From Ramlibacter pallidus (GTDB taxonomy: Bacteria; Pseudomonadota; Gammaproteobacteria; Burkholderiales; Burkholderiaceae_C), in assembly GCF_015070875.1 (NCBI RefSeq), contig NZ_JADDIV010000002.1, positions 1-64,000 on the forward strand: a stretch of 64,000 nt of DNA. The letters are read 5' to 3'. A program made the translations under genes and the position numbers. The notes beneath the pieces were generated by a model. It searched no databases, was not told where the DNA came from, and saw only the letters and a list, made by a program, of their open reading frames with translations. Shown here piece by piece: positions 27,699 to 36,082 of the stretch (the stretch's first letter is position 1; each line of letters starts with the position of its first letter).

Positions 27699-28475
27699 TC
27701 AGAACTTCGTGTAGCCGCCGTCGATCACGAACTGCTCGCCCGTCGCATACGCGGACGCGTCGCTCGCGAGATAGACCGCGATGCCGCCGAAGTCGTCGAT
27801 CTCGCCCCAGCGGCGGGCGGGGATGCGCGGCAACACGGCGTCGGCGAACTTCGGGTTCTGCACGGAGCGTTCCGTCATGTCGGTCACGATCCAGCCGGGC
27901 AGGATGGAATTCACCCGGATGCGGTGGCGCGCCAGTTCGACCGCCAGCGCGCGCACGTAGGAAGTGACGGCGCCCTTGGAGGCGCCGTAGTGGCTGTTGC
28001 GCGCGGCGCCCTCGATCGCCGCCGTGCTGGCCGTCGCGACCAGCGAGCCGCCTTGGCCGTGCTGCGCCATGTGGCGCGCGGCCGCGCGGAAGGTGAGGAA
28101 GACGCCTTCCACGTTGACCCGCTGCACGCGGCGGAACTCCTCGAGCGTCATCTCGGTGAGCAGCGAGCCCTTGCTCGAAACGCCCGCGTTCGCGAAGCAG
28201 GCGCGCACGGTCCCGAGCGCCGCGACCGAGGCGGCGAACGTGCGCTCCACCTGGGCCTCGTCGCCGACGTCGCAGACGAAGGCGTGCACGCGGGCCGCGT
28301 CGCCGCACTCCTGCGCGAGCGTCGCCCGGGCACGCTCGGTCTTGTCGGGGTTCGAGCCCCAGATGGCGACGTTGGCTCCCGCCGCCAGCAGGGCCCGCGC
28401 CATGCCCAGCCCGATGCCGCCATTGCCGCCGGTGATGACGGCACCGCGGCCCTGCAGGTCGAAGGGGCGGTACAT
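27699..28475 (-). CDS. short-chain dehydrogenase/reductase
   Basis: A 258-residue classical SDR: ITGGNGGIGLGMARALL cofactor motif, NAGVSSKGS, Ser in VATASTAAI, the YGASK catalytic pair and a VIDGGYTKF C terminus. The substrate is not apparent (sugar or hydroxy-acid dehydrogenase and FabG-type names are all possible). It starts one base after the GST gene's stop, so it is co-transcribed with GST and FKBP. It lies outside the riboswitch operon, just upstream of the aptamer on the same strand. Confidence 0.85.
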   Translation of the reverse strand: MYRPFDLQGRGAVITGGNGGIGLGMARALLAAGANVAIWGSNPDKTERARATLAQECGDAARVHAFVCDVGDEAQVERTFAASVAALGTVRACFANAGVSSKGSLLTEMTLEEFRRVQRVNVEGVFLTFRAAARHMAQHGQGGSLVATASTAAIEGAARNSHYGASKGAVTSYVRALAVELARHRIRVNSILPGWIVTDMTERSVQNPKFADAVLPRIPARRWGEIDDFGGIAVYLASDASAYATGEQFVIDGGYTKF

Positions 28476-28476
28476 G

Positions 28477-29103
28477 TCAGGCCTTGTGCTGGGCGACGAC
28501 CTTCTGCACCGCGGGCAATGCCTCGGCGCGCCGCATGTGGTCGGCGACGCGGGGGAAGCGCTGCACGTCGACGCCGTCACCCTCCAGCCAGCCGGCGAGG
28601 GTGTAGAGATAGAAGTCGCTGGTGCTCAGGCGCTCGCCGAGCACCCAGGGCCCCTGGAACATCTGCTCCTCGATCAGCGTGAAGCTGTCCGCCATCGTCT
28701 GCGGCACCTTCTTCATCATCGCCGCCAGCGCGGCCTCGTCGCCTTCGTCCACCCAGCGGTAGCCGCGCAGCTTGTGCGCGTGGTTCACGTGCACCGTCGA
28801 CGCGAGGTAGCCGTTGAACGCGTTCATCTTCGCCAGCGCGAACGGATCGTCCAGCGGCGCCAGCCCGGCCTGCGGGAACACCTGGGCGACGTACTGCAGC
28901 AGCGCGGTCGTTTCGGTGAGCACGCCCCGCTCCGTCACCAGCGCGGGCACCCGGCCCTTGGGGTTGATGCGCAGGTACTCGGGCGAACGCTGCTCGCCCT
29001 TGCGGAAGTCGAGCCGCTTCGCCTCGTACGGCGCGCCCGCGTACTCCAGTGCCAGGTGCGTGGCCAGCGCGCAGGTGCCCGGTGCGTACCAGAACGTCAG
29101 CAT
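28477..29103 (-). CDS. glutathione S-transferase
   Basis: A 208-residue cytosolic GST. The N-terminal thioredoxin-like domain starts MLTFWYAPGTCALATHLALE with Cys11 at the beta-class active-site position, then NPKGRVPALV, ERGVLTET (glutathione-binding Glu-Thr) and an all-helical C-terminal domain. It starts one base after the FKBP gene. Conjugation or reduction of electrophiles is likely; the substrate is unknown. Confidence 0.88.
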   Translation of the reverse strand: MLTFWYAPGTCALATHLALEYAGAPYEAKRLDFRKGEQRSPEYLRINPKGRVPALVTERGVLTETTALLQYVAQVFPQAGLAPLDDPFALAKMNAFNGYLASTVHVNHAHKLRGYRWVDEGDEAALAAMMKKVPQTMADSFTLIEEQMFQGPWVLGERLSTSDFYLYTLAGWLEGDGVDVQRFPRVADHMRRAEALPAVQKVVAQHKA

Positions 29104-29104
29104 G

Positions 29105-29584
29105 TCAGCCCCCGATGGAGATCAGCTCGATCTCGAACATGAGCGTGGCGTTGGGCGGGATCACGCCGCCGGCGCCCCGCTCGCCATAGGCCACCGCGGG
29201 CGGGCACGTGATGCGCGCCTTCCCGCCGGGCTTCATCATCTGCACCGCTTCCGTCCAGCACGGGATCACGCGGTTCAGCGGAAAACTGGTGGGCTGCCCG
29301 CGCTTGTACGAGCTGTCGAACTCGCGGCCGTCCGGGAAGGTGCCGCGGTAGTGGACCTTCACCGTGTCCGTCGCCTTCGGCGAGGGGCCGCTGCCGGACT
29401 GCACGGATTCGAAGACGATGCCGCTGGCGGTGGTGACCCTGGCCGTGCCGGTCAGGGCCCCCATGTTCGGCACGCCGGTGCCGGCGCCCGCCGTGCCGGT
29501 CGCGGGCGGAGGATTGCTGGGGGGCGTGCAGGCGGCCAGGGAGACCACGGCGAGGAGCGAGAAGGCGTGGGCGAGGAAGCGCAT
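29105..29584 (-). CDS. FKBP-type peptidyl-prolyl isomerase lipoprotein
   Basis: A 159-residue protein with a lipoprotein signal (lipobox LAAC, Cys19), a Pro-rich spacer and a single FKBP domain at about residues 50-159. FKBP motifs: VKVHYRGTFPDGREFDSSY, FPLNRVIPCWTEAVQMMKPGGKARITCPP and YGERGAGGVIPPNATLMFEIELI. It probably helps fold envelope proteins in the periplasm. It is the first gene of the FKBP-GST-SDR unit. The 250 bases upstream (29585-29833) hold no gene and no recognised site. Confidence 0.92.
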   Translation of the reverse strand: MRFLAHAFSLLAVVSLAACTPPSNPPPATGTAGAGTGVPNMGALTGTARVTTASGIVFESVQSGSGPSPKATDTVKVHYRGTFPDGREFDSSYKRGQPTSFPLNRVIPCWTEAVQMMKPGGKARITCPPAVAYGERGAGGVIPPNATLMFEIELISIGG

Positions 29585-29833
29585 GGGACGGGTCCGTGGG
29601 TTGCGATGCGGCCCATTATCGGCCGCTGGCGATTCGCGCTGCCGCTGTCAAGTACCGATGGACACGACTTCGCCGGAGATATCCACCGCGTCTGTGGACA
29701 ACGCAGTGGATTTCGTCCCTGCGCCCGCCGGGAGTCCAGTCTGCATGCGGGCTGCGCTGGGGTGCTCAACGCTTAGGCAACTCCCCCATGCGGAGGAGGC
29801 TCGCCGGCCCGACGGTGGCGAGCTCGCCGCGGC

Positions 29834-31825
29834 CTACGCGCCGCCGGACTCGCGGCTGCACTTGGCGATGGCCTCCAGCAGCACGTGCGGCTTGATCGGT
29901 TTGGCCAGGTGCAGGTCGAAGCCGGTGTCCAGCGTCTTCTGCCGGTCCTCCGCGCGCGCGAACGCCGTCAGGGCGATCACGGGCAGGCGCGGCGCGCGGC
30001 GTTCGACTTCCATCTGCCGCACGCGCCGGACGAGTTCGTAGCCGTCGCGGCCCGGCAGGCCGATGTCGCTGACCAGGATCGCGGGCCACTGGCGCTGCAG
30101 GGCCTGTACGGCGCTGTCGAAGTCGCCGGCCGTGCGCACCTGCGCACCGCGGTCCTCCAGCACCAGGGTCATCATCTCGATGGCTTCGCGGTCGTCCTCC
30201 ACCAGCAGCACGTCGAGCCCGTGCAGGGCCAGCGTGTCCTGCGCCTCGGCCTCGCTGCCGCCCTCGGTGTCCGGCGCCTCGTGCGACACCGTCTCGCCGC
30301 TGGGCTCCACCGGCAAGTCGACCCGCATCACCGTGCCTTGCCCGGCCCCGGCGCTTTCCGCCGCCACCTCGCCGCCGTGCAGGTCCACCAGGTGCTTCAC
30401 GATGGACAGGCCGAGGCCCAGGCCGCCGTGCCGGCGGTTGCCGGGGGAATCGCTTTGCGTGAAGCGGTCGAACAGGTGCGGCAGGAAGTCGCCCTTGATG
30501 CCCTGGCCGAAATCGCGCACCTCCAGCAGCAGCCGGTCGCCGGTGCGCCGCAGGCCCACCTGCACGCGGCCGCCCTCCGGCGAGAACTTGATGGCGTTCG
30601 TCATCAGGTTCCAGAAGATCTGCTGGTAGCGAGCGGGGTCGACGAAGGCTGGCGCGCTCGCGCCGTCGACGTCCACCTCGACCTGGATCTTCTTCTCGGC
30701 GATGCTGCCGGAGAGCGCATCGATGGAACTGGCCACCAGTTCCGCCGCATCCGTCCATTCCCGGTCCAGGCGCAGCTTGCCGGAGTTGATGCGGGACACG
30801 TCGAGGATGTCCGAGATGATGCGCGCCTGCGTCTTCACGTTGCGCTCGATCGCCTCCAGCCCCTTCGCCCCCTCGGGCGTGGTGCCGCGCCGCTTGAGGA
30901 TGTGCACCCAGCCGATGATCGCGTTGAGCGGCGTGCGCAGCTCGTGGGAGAGCACCGCGATGAAATCGTCCTTGGTGCGGCTGTGGCGCTCGGCCTCCTG
31001 CCGCGCGACCTGCTCCCGTTCCAGCACATCGCGGCGGCGCTGCTCGAGTTCGAAACGGTCGGAGACGTCGATGGCGATCGCGATGCGCACGCCGGGTTCG
31101 ACGTGCGAGGACACGCTCCACTCCAGGTAGACGCTCTCCCCGTCGGCCCGGCGCAGGGGGAACTCGCCACGCCAGGGCGAACGCCCGTCTGCCGGCGAAG
31201 AGAGCTGCTTGTCGATGCGGGCGCGCCACTCGGGCGGCGCCAGCTCGCTGATGCGGTGGCCGAGGAACTCGTCGCGCGAGCGGCCCAGCATGCCCAGCAT
31301 CGCCGGGTTGACGTCTGCGAAGCGGCCGTCCTCGTCGAGCAGCGCGATGCCGCTCTGCGCCTGGTCGTAGATGGCGCGGAAGCGCTGCTCGCTGCGGCGC
31401 AGCTGGTCCTCGGCGGTGCGCGCGCGGATCAGCGCCTGCAGCGTGGCCACCAGCACCGCGGGCTCCGCCGGGTGCACCATGTACCCGTCGGCGCCCGCGT
31501 TCAGGCCGGTGACGCGGTCGGAGTCCTTGATGTACGCCGCCGAGAGATGCACCACGGGCAGCAGCGCCGTGGCCGGATTGGCGCGGATGATGCGGCAGAC
31601 CTCGAAGCCGTCGATGTCCGGAAGGTGCACGTCCAGCACCACGGCGGACACGCCCGCCTGCACCTTCTCGAGGGCCTCGCCGCCGCTGCCGGCCTCGGCG
31701 GTGCGGAAGCCGGCGGCCCGGATCACGCGCGCGGTGGAATAGCGCGTGGCCGGATTGTCGTCGACCACCAGCACCGTGTGGACCGAACGATCGATCGTGG
31801 TGTTGATGACGTCCGTGTCCAGCAT
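29834..31825 (-). CDS. hybrid histidine kinase (REC-PAS-HisKA-HATPase-REC)
   Basis: A 663-residue soluble hybrid kinase. N-terminal receiver VLVVDDNPATRY with Asp in VVLDVHLPDIDG (about 15-135); PAS domain (about 145-270); HisKA with [18 protein letters not shown]; HATPase with NLMTNAIKF, VRDFGQGIKG and GGLGLGLSIVKHLVDLHGG. A second receiver, VLLVEDDREAIEM with SDIGLPGRDG, is at the C terminus. It overlaps the upstream kinase gene by one base. As the last gene of the RsbRST-type cluster it is a plausible phosphorelay output of stressosome signalling. Confidence 0.88.
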   Translation of the reverse strand: MLDTDVINTTIDRSVHTVLVVDDNPATRYSTARVIRAAGFRTAEAGSGGEALEKVQAGVSAVVLDVHLPDIDGFEVCRIIRANPATALLPVVHLSAAYIKDSDRVTGLNAGADGYMVHPAEPAVLVATLQALIRARTAEDQLRRSEQRFRAIYDQAQSGIALLDEDGRFADVNPAMLGMLGRSRDEFLGHRISELAPPEWRARIDKQLSSPADGRSPWRGEFPLRRADGESVYLEWSVSSHVEPGVRIAIAIDVSDRFELEQRRRDVLEREQVARQEAERHSRTKDDFIAVLSHELRTPLNAIIGWVHILKRRGTTPEGAKGLEAIERNVKTQARIISDILDVSRINSGKLRLDREWTDAAELVASSIDALSGSIAEKKIQVEVDVDGASAPAFVDPARYQQIFWNLMTNAIKFSPEGGRVQVGLRRTGDRLLLEVRDFGQGIKGDFLPHLFDRFTQSDSPGNRRHGGLGLGLSIVKHLVDLHGGEVAAESAGAGQGTVMRVDLPVEPSGETVSHEAPDTEGGSEAEAQDTLALHGLDVLLVEDDREAIEMMTLVLEDRGAQVRTAGDFDSAVQALQRQWPAILVSDIGLPGRDGYELVRRVRQMEVERRAPRLPVIALTAFARAEDRQKTLDTGFDLHLAKPIKPHVLLEAIAKCSRESGGA

Positions 31826-32691
31826 TACGGCTCCGCACCCTCCATCTGCACCGGCACCGTGACCGAGAACGTCGAGCCCCGGCCGGGCTCGCTCTCCAGG
31901 GCCACCGTGCCACCGAGCAGTTCGGCCAGCTTCTTGCTCAGCGACAAGCCCAGCCCGGTTCCCCGCAGGCGCCGCTGGAGCGGTGAATTCACCTGCTGGA
32001 AATCCTCGAAGATGCTGCGGTGGTACTCCGGCGCGATGCCGATGCCCGTGTCGCTGACCGAGAAGGTCACGTGCGAACCGCTATCCAGGCGGGCGGCCAC
32101 GCGCACCTCGCCCTTGGGCGTGAACTTGAGCGCGTTCGAGATGAAGTTGCGCAGGATCTGCGAGAGCTTGCGGTCGTCCGTGTACAGCTTGGGGACGTTC
32201 GCGGGCTCCTCGAACACCAGGTTGACGTCGGGATTGGTCAGCACCGGCTTGAACATGCCGCGCAGCGCCGAGAACAAATCGACCATCTCGAACCAGGCGG
32301 GCGAGATCTCCACCCGACCCGCCTCGACCTTCGCGAGGTCCAGCAGGTCGTCGACCATCTCGGCGAATTCGGCCGCGTTCTGCTGGATGAACGAGACCTG
32401 CTTTTCCTGCTCCTCGGTGAGGGGGCCGTCGACGCGGTCGAGCAGCAGCCGCGTGATGCTGCGGATGGAGCCGATGGGCGTGCGGAATTCGTGGCTCATG
32501 TACGCCAGGAAGCGGCTCTTGAGTTCGGTCGCCTCGCGCAGCTGCTCGGCCTGGGCATCCAGTTCCGCATAGAGCGCGAGCACCCCGCGGTTGGTTTCCT
32601 CGAGCTCGCTGCGCAGCGCCTGCGCCTCGCGCCGGCTGTCCTCCAGCGCGGCGGCGAGATCCTGCGGGGCGGGTGCGTGGTCGGCCGACAT
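31825..32691 (-). CDS. soluble sensor histidine kinase of the stressosome cluster
   Basis: A 288-residue kinase with a short N-terminal coiled coil (about 10-60), HisKA with RFLAYMSHEFRTPIGSIRS and HATPase with NFISNALKFT, VSDTGIGI and RGTGLGLSLSKKLAELLGG. No TM or PAS domain is visible, so it probably takes its signal from protein partners. It starts one base after the SpoIIE-type phosphatase gene and overlaps the hybrid kinase. The context suggests input from the RsbT/phosphatase switch; this is inferred. Confidence 0.87.
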   Translation of the reverse strand: MSADHAPAPQDLAAALEDSRREAQALRSELEETNRGVLALYAELDAQAEQLREATELKSRFLAYMSHEFRTPIGSIRSITRLLLDRVDGPLTEEQEKQVSFIQQNAAEFAEMVDDLLDLAKVEAGRVEISPAWFEMVDLFSALRGMFKPVLTNPDVNLVFEEPANVPKLYTDDRKLSQILRNFISNALKFTPKGEVRVAARLDSGSHVTFSVSDTGIGIAPEYHRSIFEDFQQVNSPLQRRLRGTGLGLSLSKKLAELLGGTVALESEPGRGSTFSVTVPVQMEGAEP

Positions 32692-32692
32692 G

Positions 32693-33700
32693 TCAGTCCT
32701 TGCGCCGCAGCACGGCGACGGTCGCGTCGTCGCGCCCGCGGCAATAGTCGCGGGCGAGCACGGCTGCCGCCAGTGTAGGGTCGCGCCCCAGCACCGGGAT
32801 CACTTCTTCGGCCTTCCAGCGGGTTTCGATGCCGTCGGTGAAGACCACCAGGATCGCGTGCGGCGGCCAGGGCGTGCTGGTTTCCTCGGGCGTGCGGATC
32901 GTGATGCCGGCCGTGCCGTGCTGGCACAGCAGCGTGCGGTCGGCGACGCCGGAGACCAGCCGGGCCATCACGTTGCCGGCGCCGGCGCTGCGCACGGTGC
33001 CTTGCGCCGCGTCGGCGTGCAGCACCATCACTGCCGCACCCCGCGTGGAGCGCAGGCGGGCGTGCGCCTGCTGCAGCATCTCGCGCGGCGCGGTCCGCAA
33101 CGGCGCGGCGGCGAAGCATTCGAGTGCCTCGCGTGAAGCCTCGGCCGCGTCGGGCCCGTGGCCGAGGCCGTCGGCCACCATCACCGCGGCGCGCGTGCCC
33201 TCCAGTGCAAAGCCCCAGCCGTCGCCGCAGACGCGTTCGCCGGGGGCCGCGAGGGAGACCGCGCCTGCCGACAGGGCCGACGTGTCCGCCGGCTGGCTGG
33301 CGGAGCGCACCCGCGCGACGATCACGGTGCCCCGGGGCACGTCGGAGTGCAAGTCGAAGTGGTCGGCGAGGCGCCGCACGGCGCCCAGCCCGGTACCGGG
33401 CGTGCCGCCGGTGGAGAACCCATCGTCCAGCGAACGCTCGACGTCGTGGATGCCGGGGCCCTCGTCGATCGAGATCACTTCTACCTCCGCACGGTCCGGG
33501 CGGGCGGACAGCAGCAAGCGGCCCTCGCGCGCGTGCCGCACGAGGTTGGTGCCGAGCTCCGTCACCACGATGGCCAGGCGCCCGGCCTCCACCTCGTCGA
33601 GGCCGCACGCCTGCGCGAGGTCCGCGGCGTGCCGTCGTGCCTCGCCCACGCGGCTGGCATCGCCCATGGGAAAGGCTTCGTGGAATTGCCCGAGGATCAT
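32693..33700 (-). CDS. ATP-binding SpoIIE-family phosphatase (RsbT/RsbX-like)
   Basis: A 335-residue protein with two domains. An HATPase_c/anti-sigma-type kinase module (about 1-130) has VTELGTNLVRHA, DEGPGIHD and GTPGTGLGAV. A PP2C-like SpoIIE/RsbX phosphatase (about 145-335) has VMVADGLGHGPDAAEASREAL and IETRW. The ATG at 33700 overlaps the rsbT stop by four bases; a GTG lies six bases upstream. In stressosome operons RsbX removes phosphates from RsbR/RsbS to reset the system, and that is the likely role here. Confidence 0.85.
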   Translation of the reverse strand: MILGQFHEAFPMGDASRVGEARRHAADLAQACGLDEVEAGRLAIVVTELGTNLVRHAREGRLLLSARPDRAEVEVISIDEGPGIHDVERSLDDGFSTGGTPGTGLGAVRRLADHFDLHSDVPRGTVIVARVRSASQPADTSALSAGAVSLAAPGERVCGDGWGFALEGTRAAVMVADGLGHGPDAAEASREALECFAAAPLRTAPREMLQQAHARLRSTRGAAVMVLHADAAQGTVRSAGAGNVMARLVSGVADRTLLCQHGTAGITIRTPEETSTPWPPHAILVVFTDGIETRWKAEEVIPVLGRDPTLAAAVLARDYCRGRDDATVAVLRRKD

Positions 33701-34104
33701 TTCCACCGGGTGATGCTCACGCGGGTGCCCTGGCCTGGCGTGGACTGCACGTCGAACTCGTGGACCAGGCGCTTGCTCCCCGGCAGCCCGAGCCCCATGC
33801 CGGAGCCGGAGGTCCAGCCGTCGGTGAGCGCGAGCTTGAGGTCGGCGATGCCCGGGCCCTCGTCCTCGAAGTGCAGGCGCAGGCCGCGCCGCACCCCGTC
33901 CTCGACGAGTTCCCAGCGCATGGCCCCGCCCTTGCCGTGGATCAGCGTGTTGCGCGACAGCTCGGAGGCTGCCGTGATCATCTTGGTCTGGTCCACCAGC
34001 GAGAACTTCAGCTGCTGGGTGAGCACGCGCACCTTCTGCCGGCTGGCGACGATGTCTTCCTCGGAGCGCAGCGGCAGCGCCCCGGTGCTTTCGTCAGGGG
34101 GCAA
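33697..34104 (-). CDS. rsbT: RsbT-like serine/threonine switch kinase
   Basis: A 135-residue HATPase-fold kinase with SELSRNTLIHGKGG (N box), FEDEGPGIADLKLAL (G1) and SGMGLGLPGSKRLVHEFDV (G2). RsbT phosphorylates RsbS and RsbR in the stressosome and, when released, activates a downstream phosphatase. The start is TTG at 34104, inside the end of rsbS (11-base overlap). The order rsbR-rsbS-rsbT matches stressosome operons. Confidence 0.9.
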   Translation of the reverse strand: MPPDESTGALPLRSEEDIVASRQKVRVLTQQLKFSLVDQTKMITAASELSRNTLIHGKGGAMRWELVEDGVRRGLRLHFEDEGPGIADLKLALTDGWTSGSGMGLGLPGSKRLVHEFDVQSTPGQGTRVSITRWK

Positions 34105-34468
34105 GCGGCTTCTCCCGGCGGTCGTGCGCGAGCAGCTCCATGCCGCGCTCGACGTTCAGGGCGGTGCGCACGCCCTCGAGCGACAGCCCCAGCTCCACCA
34201 GCGTGATCGCGACGGCCGGCTGCATGCCGACCACCACCGTGGTGGCGTCGAGGATGCGCGAGATGCCGGAGATGCTGGCCAGCATGCGGCCGACGAAGGA
34301 GTCGACGATCTCCAGCGCGGAGATGTCGATGAGCACGCCCTTGGCGCCGCTCCTGGAGATCTTGTTCGCGAGGTCGTCCTGCAGGGCCAGGGCCATCTGG
34401 TCCTGCATGTCGACCTGGATGGTGACCAGCAGCGTCTGGCCCATCTGCAGGATCGGGATGCGGTACAT
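34094..34468 (-). CDS. rsbS: RsbS-like STAS antagonist
   Basis: A 124-residue single STAS domain, MYRIPILQMGQTLLVTIQVD, with the phosphorylatable Ser57 in DISALEIVDSFVGRML. This is the same context as Ser59 of Bacillus RsbS. It sequesters RsbT in the stressosome core until phosphorylated. It starts nine bases after rsbR and overlaps rsbT. Confidence 0.92.
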   Translation of the reverse strand: MYRIPILQMGQTLLVTIQVDMQDQMALALQDDLANKISRSGAKGVLIDISALEIVDSFVGRMLASISGISRILDATTVVVGMQPAVAITLVELGLSLEGVRTALNVERGMELLAHDRREKPLAP

Positions 34469-34477
34469 CGCCCGCCC

Positions 34478-35329
34478 CTACTTCGTGCGCGTGATGACGA
34501 AGCCCTGCTGCTCCATCGCCAGCGCCAGCGCGTCGGCCAGGCTCGCCTTGGACGCGATGCCCTGCAGGTCGATCCCGAGGTGCACGATGGTCTGCGCGAT
34601 CTGCGGGCGGATGCCGCTGATGATGCATTCCGCGCCCATCAGGCGGATGGCGCTGACGGTCTTGAGCAGGTGCTGGGCCACCAGGGTGTCGACGGTCGGC
34701 ACGCCGGTAATGTCGATGATGGCCAGGCGCGAGCCGGTCTCCACGATGCGTTCCAGCAGCGTCTCCATGACGACCTGCGTGCGGGCCGAGTCGAGCGTGC
34801 CGATCATCGGCACGGCCAGCACGCCTTCGAACAGCTTGATCACGGGCGTGGAGAGCTCCAGCAGGTCCTGCTGCTGGCGCTTGATGATGTCCTCGCGGGT
34901 CTGCTGGTAGGTGGACACGGTCCACTGCGCCATGCGGTCGACGATCAGCGAGATGGCCCACACCGCCGGCATCTGCTGGGCGGCCGGCACTTCCCGCTGC
35001 ACCAGGCCGAACAGCGGGCGCTTGAAGGCGAGCACGAACAGGCTGGTGTCGCCGGCCGACTGGCCCTGCGCCGCGCGCGAACGCGAGAGCGCTTCCAGCG
35101 ACTGGCGCACCGGCGCCCAGCCCGGGCCCTGGAACGCTTCCGGATCCGCGCCGGCCTGCAGCGCCTCGCGCAGCGTGCGCAGGATCTCCTCGGCCTCGCT
35201 GCGCATGTTGCGACGCCCGGCGTCGGTGGTCCGCGTCGAAGCGGACCCCGCCTCCGCCAGCCATTCCGTTAGGACCTGTTCCTCGTGCTTGCGCAGCAGC
35301 TGCAGCACGGCTTCGATTTCTTGCTTCAT
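34478..35329 (-). CDS. rsbR: RsbR-like stressosome sensor/STAS protein
   Basis: A 283-residue protein with an N-terminal helical sensor domain (about 1-150; all-alpha, RsbR_N-like) and a C-terminal STAS domain (about 160-275). The STAS segments include STPVIKLFEGVLAVPMIGTLD and DITGVPTVDTLVAQHLL. By spacing, Ser181 and Thr215 occupy the places of the two phosphorylated Thr residues of Bacillus RsbRA (34 residues apart in both). First gene of the stressosome operon. The motif TCCTACA lies about 65 bases upstream. Confidence 0.9.
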   Translation of the reverse strand: MKQEIEAVLQLLRKHEEQVLTEWLAEAGSASTRTTDAGRRNMRSEAEEILRTLREALQAGADPEAFQGPGWAPVRQSLEALSRSRAAQGQSAGDTSLFVLAFKRPLFGLVQREVPAAQQMPAVWAISLIVDRMAQWTVSTYQQTREDIIKRQQQDLLELSTPVIKLFEGVLAVPMIGTLDSARTQVVMETLLERIVETGSRLAIIDITGVPTVDTLVAQHLLKTVSAIRLMGAECIISGIRPQIAQTIVHLGIDLQGIASKASLADALALAMEQQGFVITRTK

Positions 35330-35413
35330 GTGGGATCCGGGCGGGCCGGGAGAGAGGGGTCGGCCATTATGGGACTGCGGCCGAGCAGTCTCCTGTAGGA
35401 GGAGTCCGACAAA

Positions 35414-36082
35414 CTAGTCCAGCAGCGCGGGCAGGTCCTGCATGCGGGTGAAGATCCGCGCGGCTCCCGCTTCCCGCAAGGCCGCCGGCGCGTCGTGCCC
35501 CGCCTCGGAAGGGCTGTAGCCGAAGACCGTGCATCCCGCGGCGACGCCCGCCGTCACGCCGGTGACCGTGTCCTCGACGACGGCGCAGCGGCTGGCCACG
35601 ACGCCGAGCGGTCCCATCGCGGCGAGGTAGACGTCCGGCGCCGGCTTGGAGCGCGGCATCTCGTGGCCGCTGAAGATGCGGCCTTCGAACCAGGGAAGGA
35701 GGCCGCACTTGGCGAGCTGCATCTCCACCTTCCAGCGGTCGGCGCCGGAGCAGCAGGCGATGCGCCCGCCGAACCGCGCGCTGATGCGCTCGACCGCGTC
35801 GACCGCGCCGGGGATCGGCAGCACGCCGGCGAGCAGCCGCTCGTTGCGCTGCTCCCGGAAGCGCACGAACCACTCCTCGGTGAGGGGCCGGCCCGTGCGG
35901 GCCTCGATCAGGGCTTGCTCGTCCTTCACCGCCTTGCCGAGGAAGATGCGCATGCACTCCTCGCGCGTGAGCTTCCAGCCCAGCGCCTCCAGCATCTCGC
36001 GCAGCACGCCGTTGGTGATGCCTTCGCTGTCCACCAGCACGCCGTCGCAATCGAACAGCACTGCGTCGAAACGCCCCGTCAC
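35414..36082 (-). CDS. HAD-superfamily hydrolase (subfamily IA)
   Basis: A 222-residue phosphatase-like HAD protein with the nucleophile motif VLFDCDGVLVDSEG, motif II near CCSGADRWKVE, and KPAPDVYL with VVEDTVTGVTAG as motifs III-IV. It resembles phosphoglycolate phosphatase or beta-phosphoglucomutase types; the substrate is undetermined. The start is GTG at 36082, overlapping the YchJ-like stop (GTGA), so the three genes rhodanese-ychJ-HAD form one coupled unit. Confidence 0.85.
   Translation of the reverse strand: MTGRFDAVLFDCDGVLVDSEGITNGVLREMLEALGWKLTREECMRIFLGKAVKDEQALIEARTGRPLTEEWFVRFREQRNERLLAGVLPIPGAVDAVERISARFGGRIACCSGADRWKVEMQLAKCGLLPWFEGRIFSGHEMPRSKPAPDVYLAAMGPLGVVASRCAVVEDTVTGVTAGVAAGCTVFGYSPSEAGHDAPAALREAGAARIFTRMQDLPALLD

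Noticed and set aside
27699-28475. SDR gene as a member of the riboswitch operon
   Set aside because: It lies upstream of the aptamer on the same strand and is coupled to GST and FKBP genes, so the TPP riboswitch does not control it.
29585-29833. Possible gene in the gap before the FKBP gene
   Set aside because: Frames here are short and unlike coding sequence, and no RNA or operator motif was recognised.
33697-35329. Sigma-B operon
   Set aside because: RsbR, RsbS and RsbT are present, but no sigma-B-type sigma factor, RsbV or RsbW follows.
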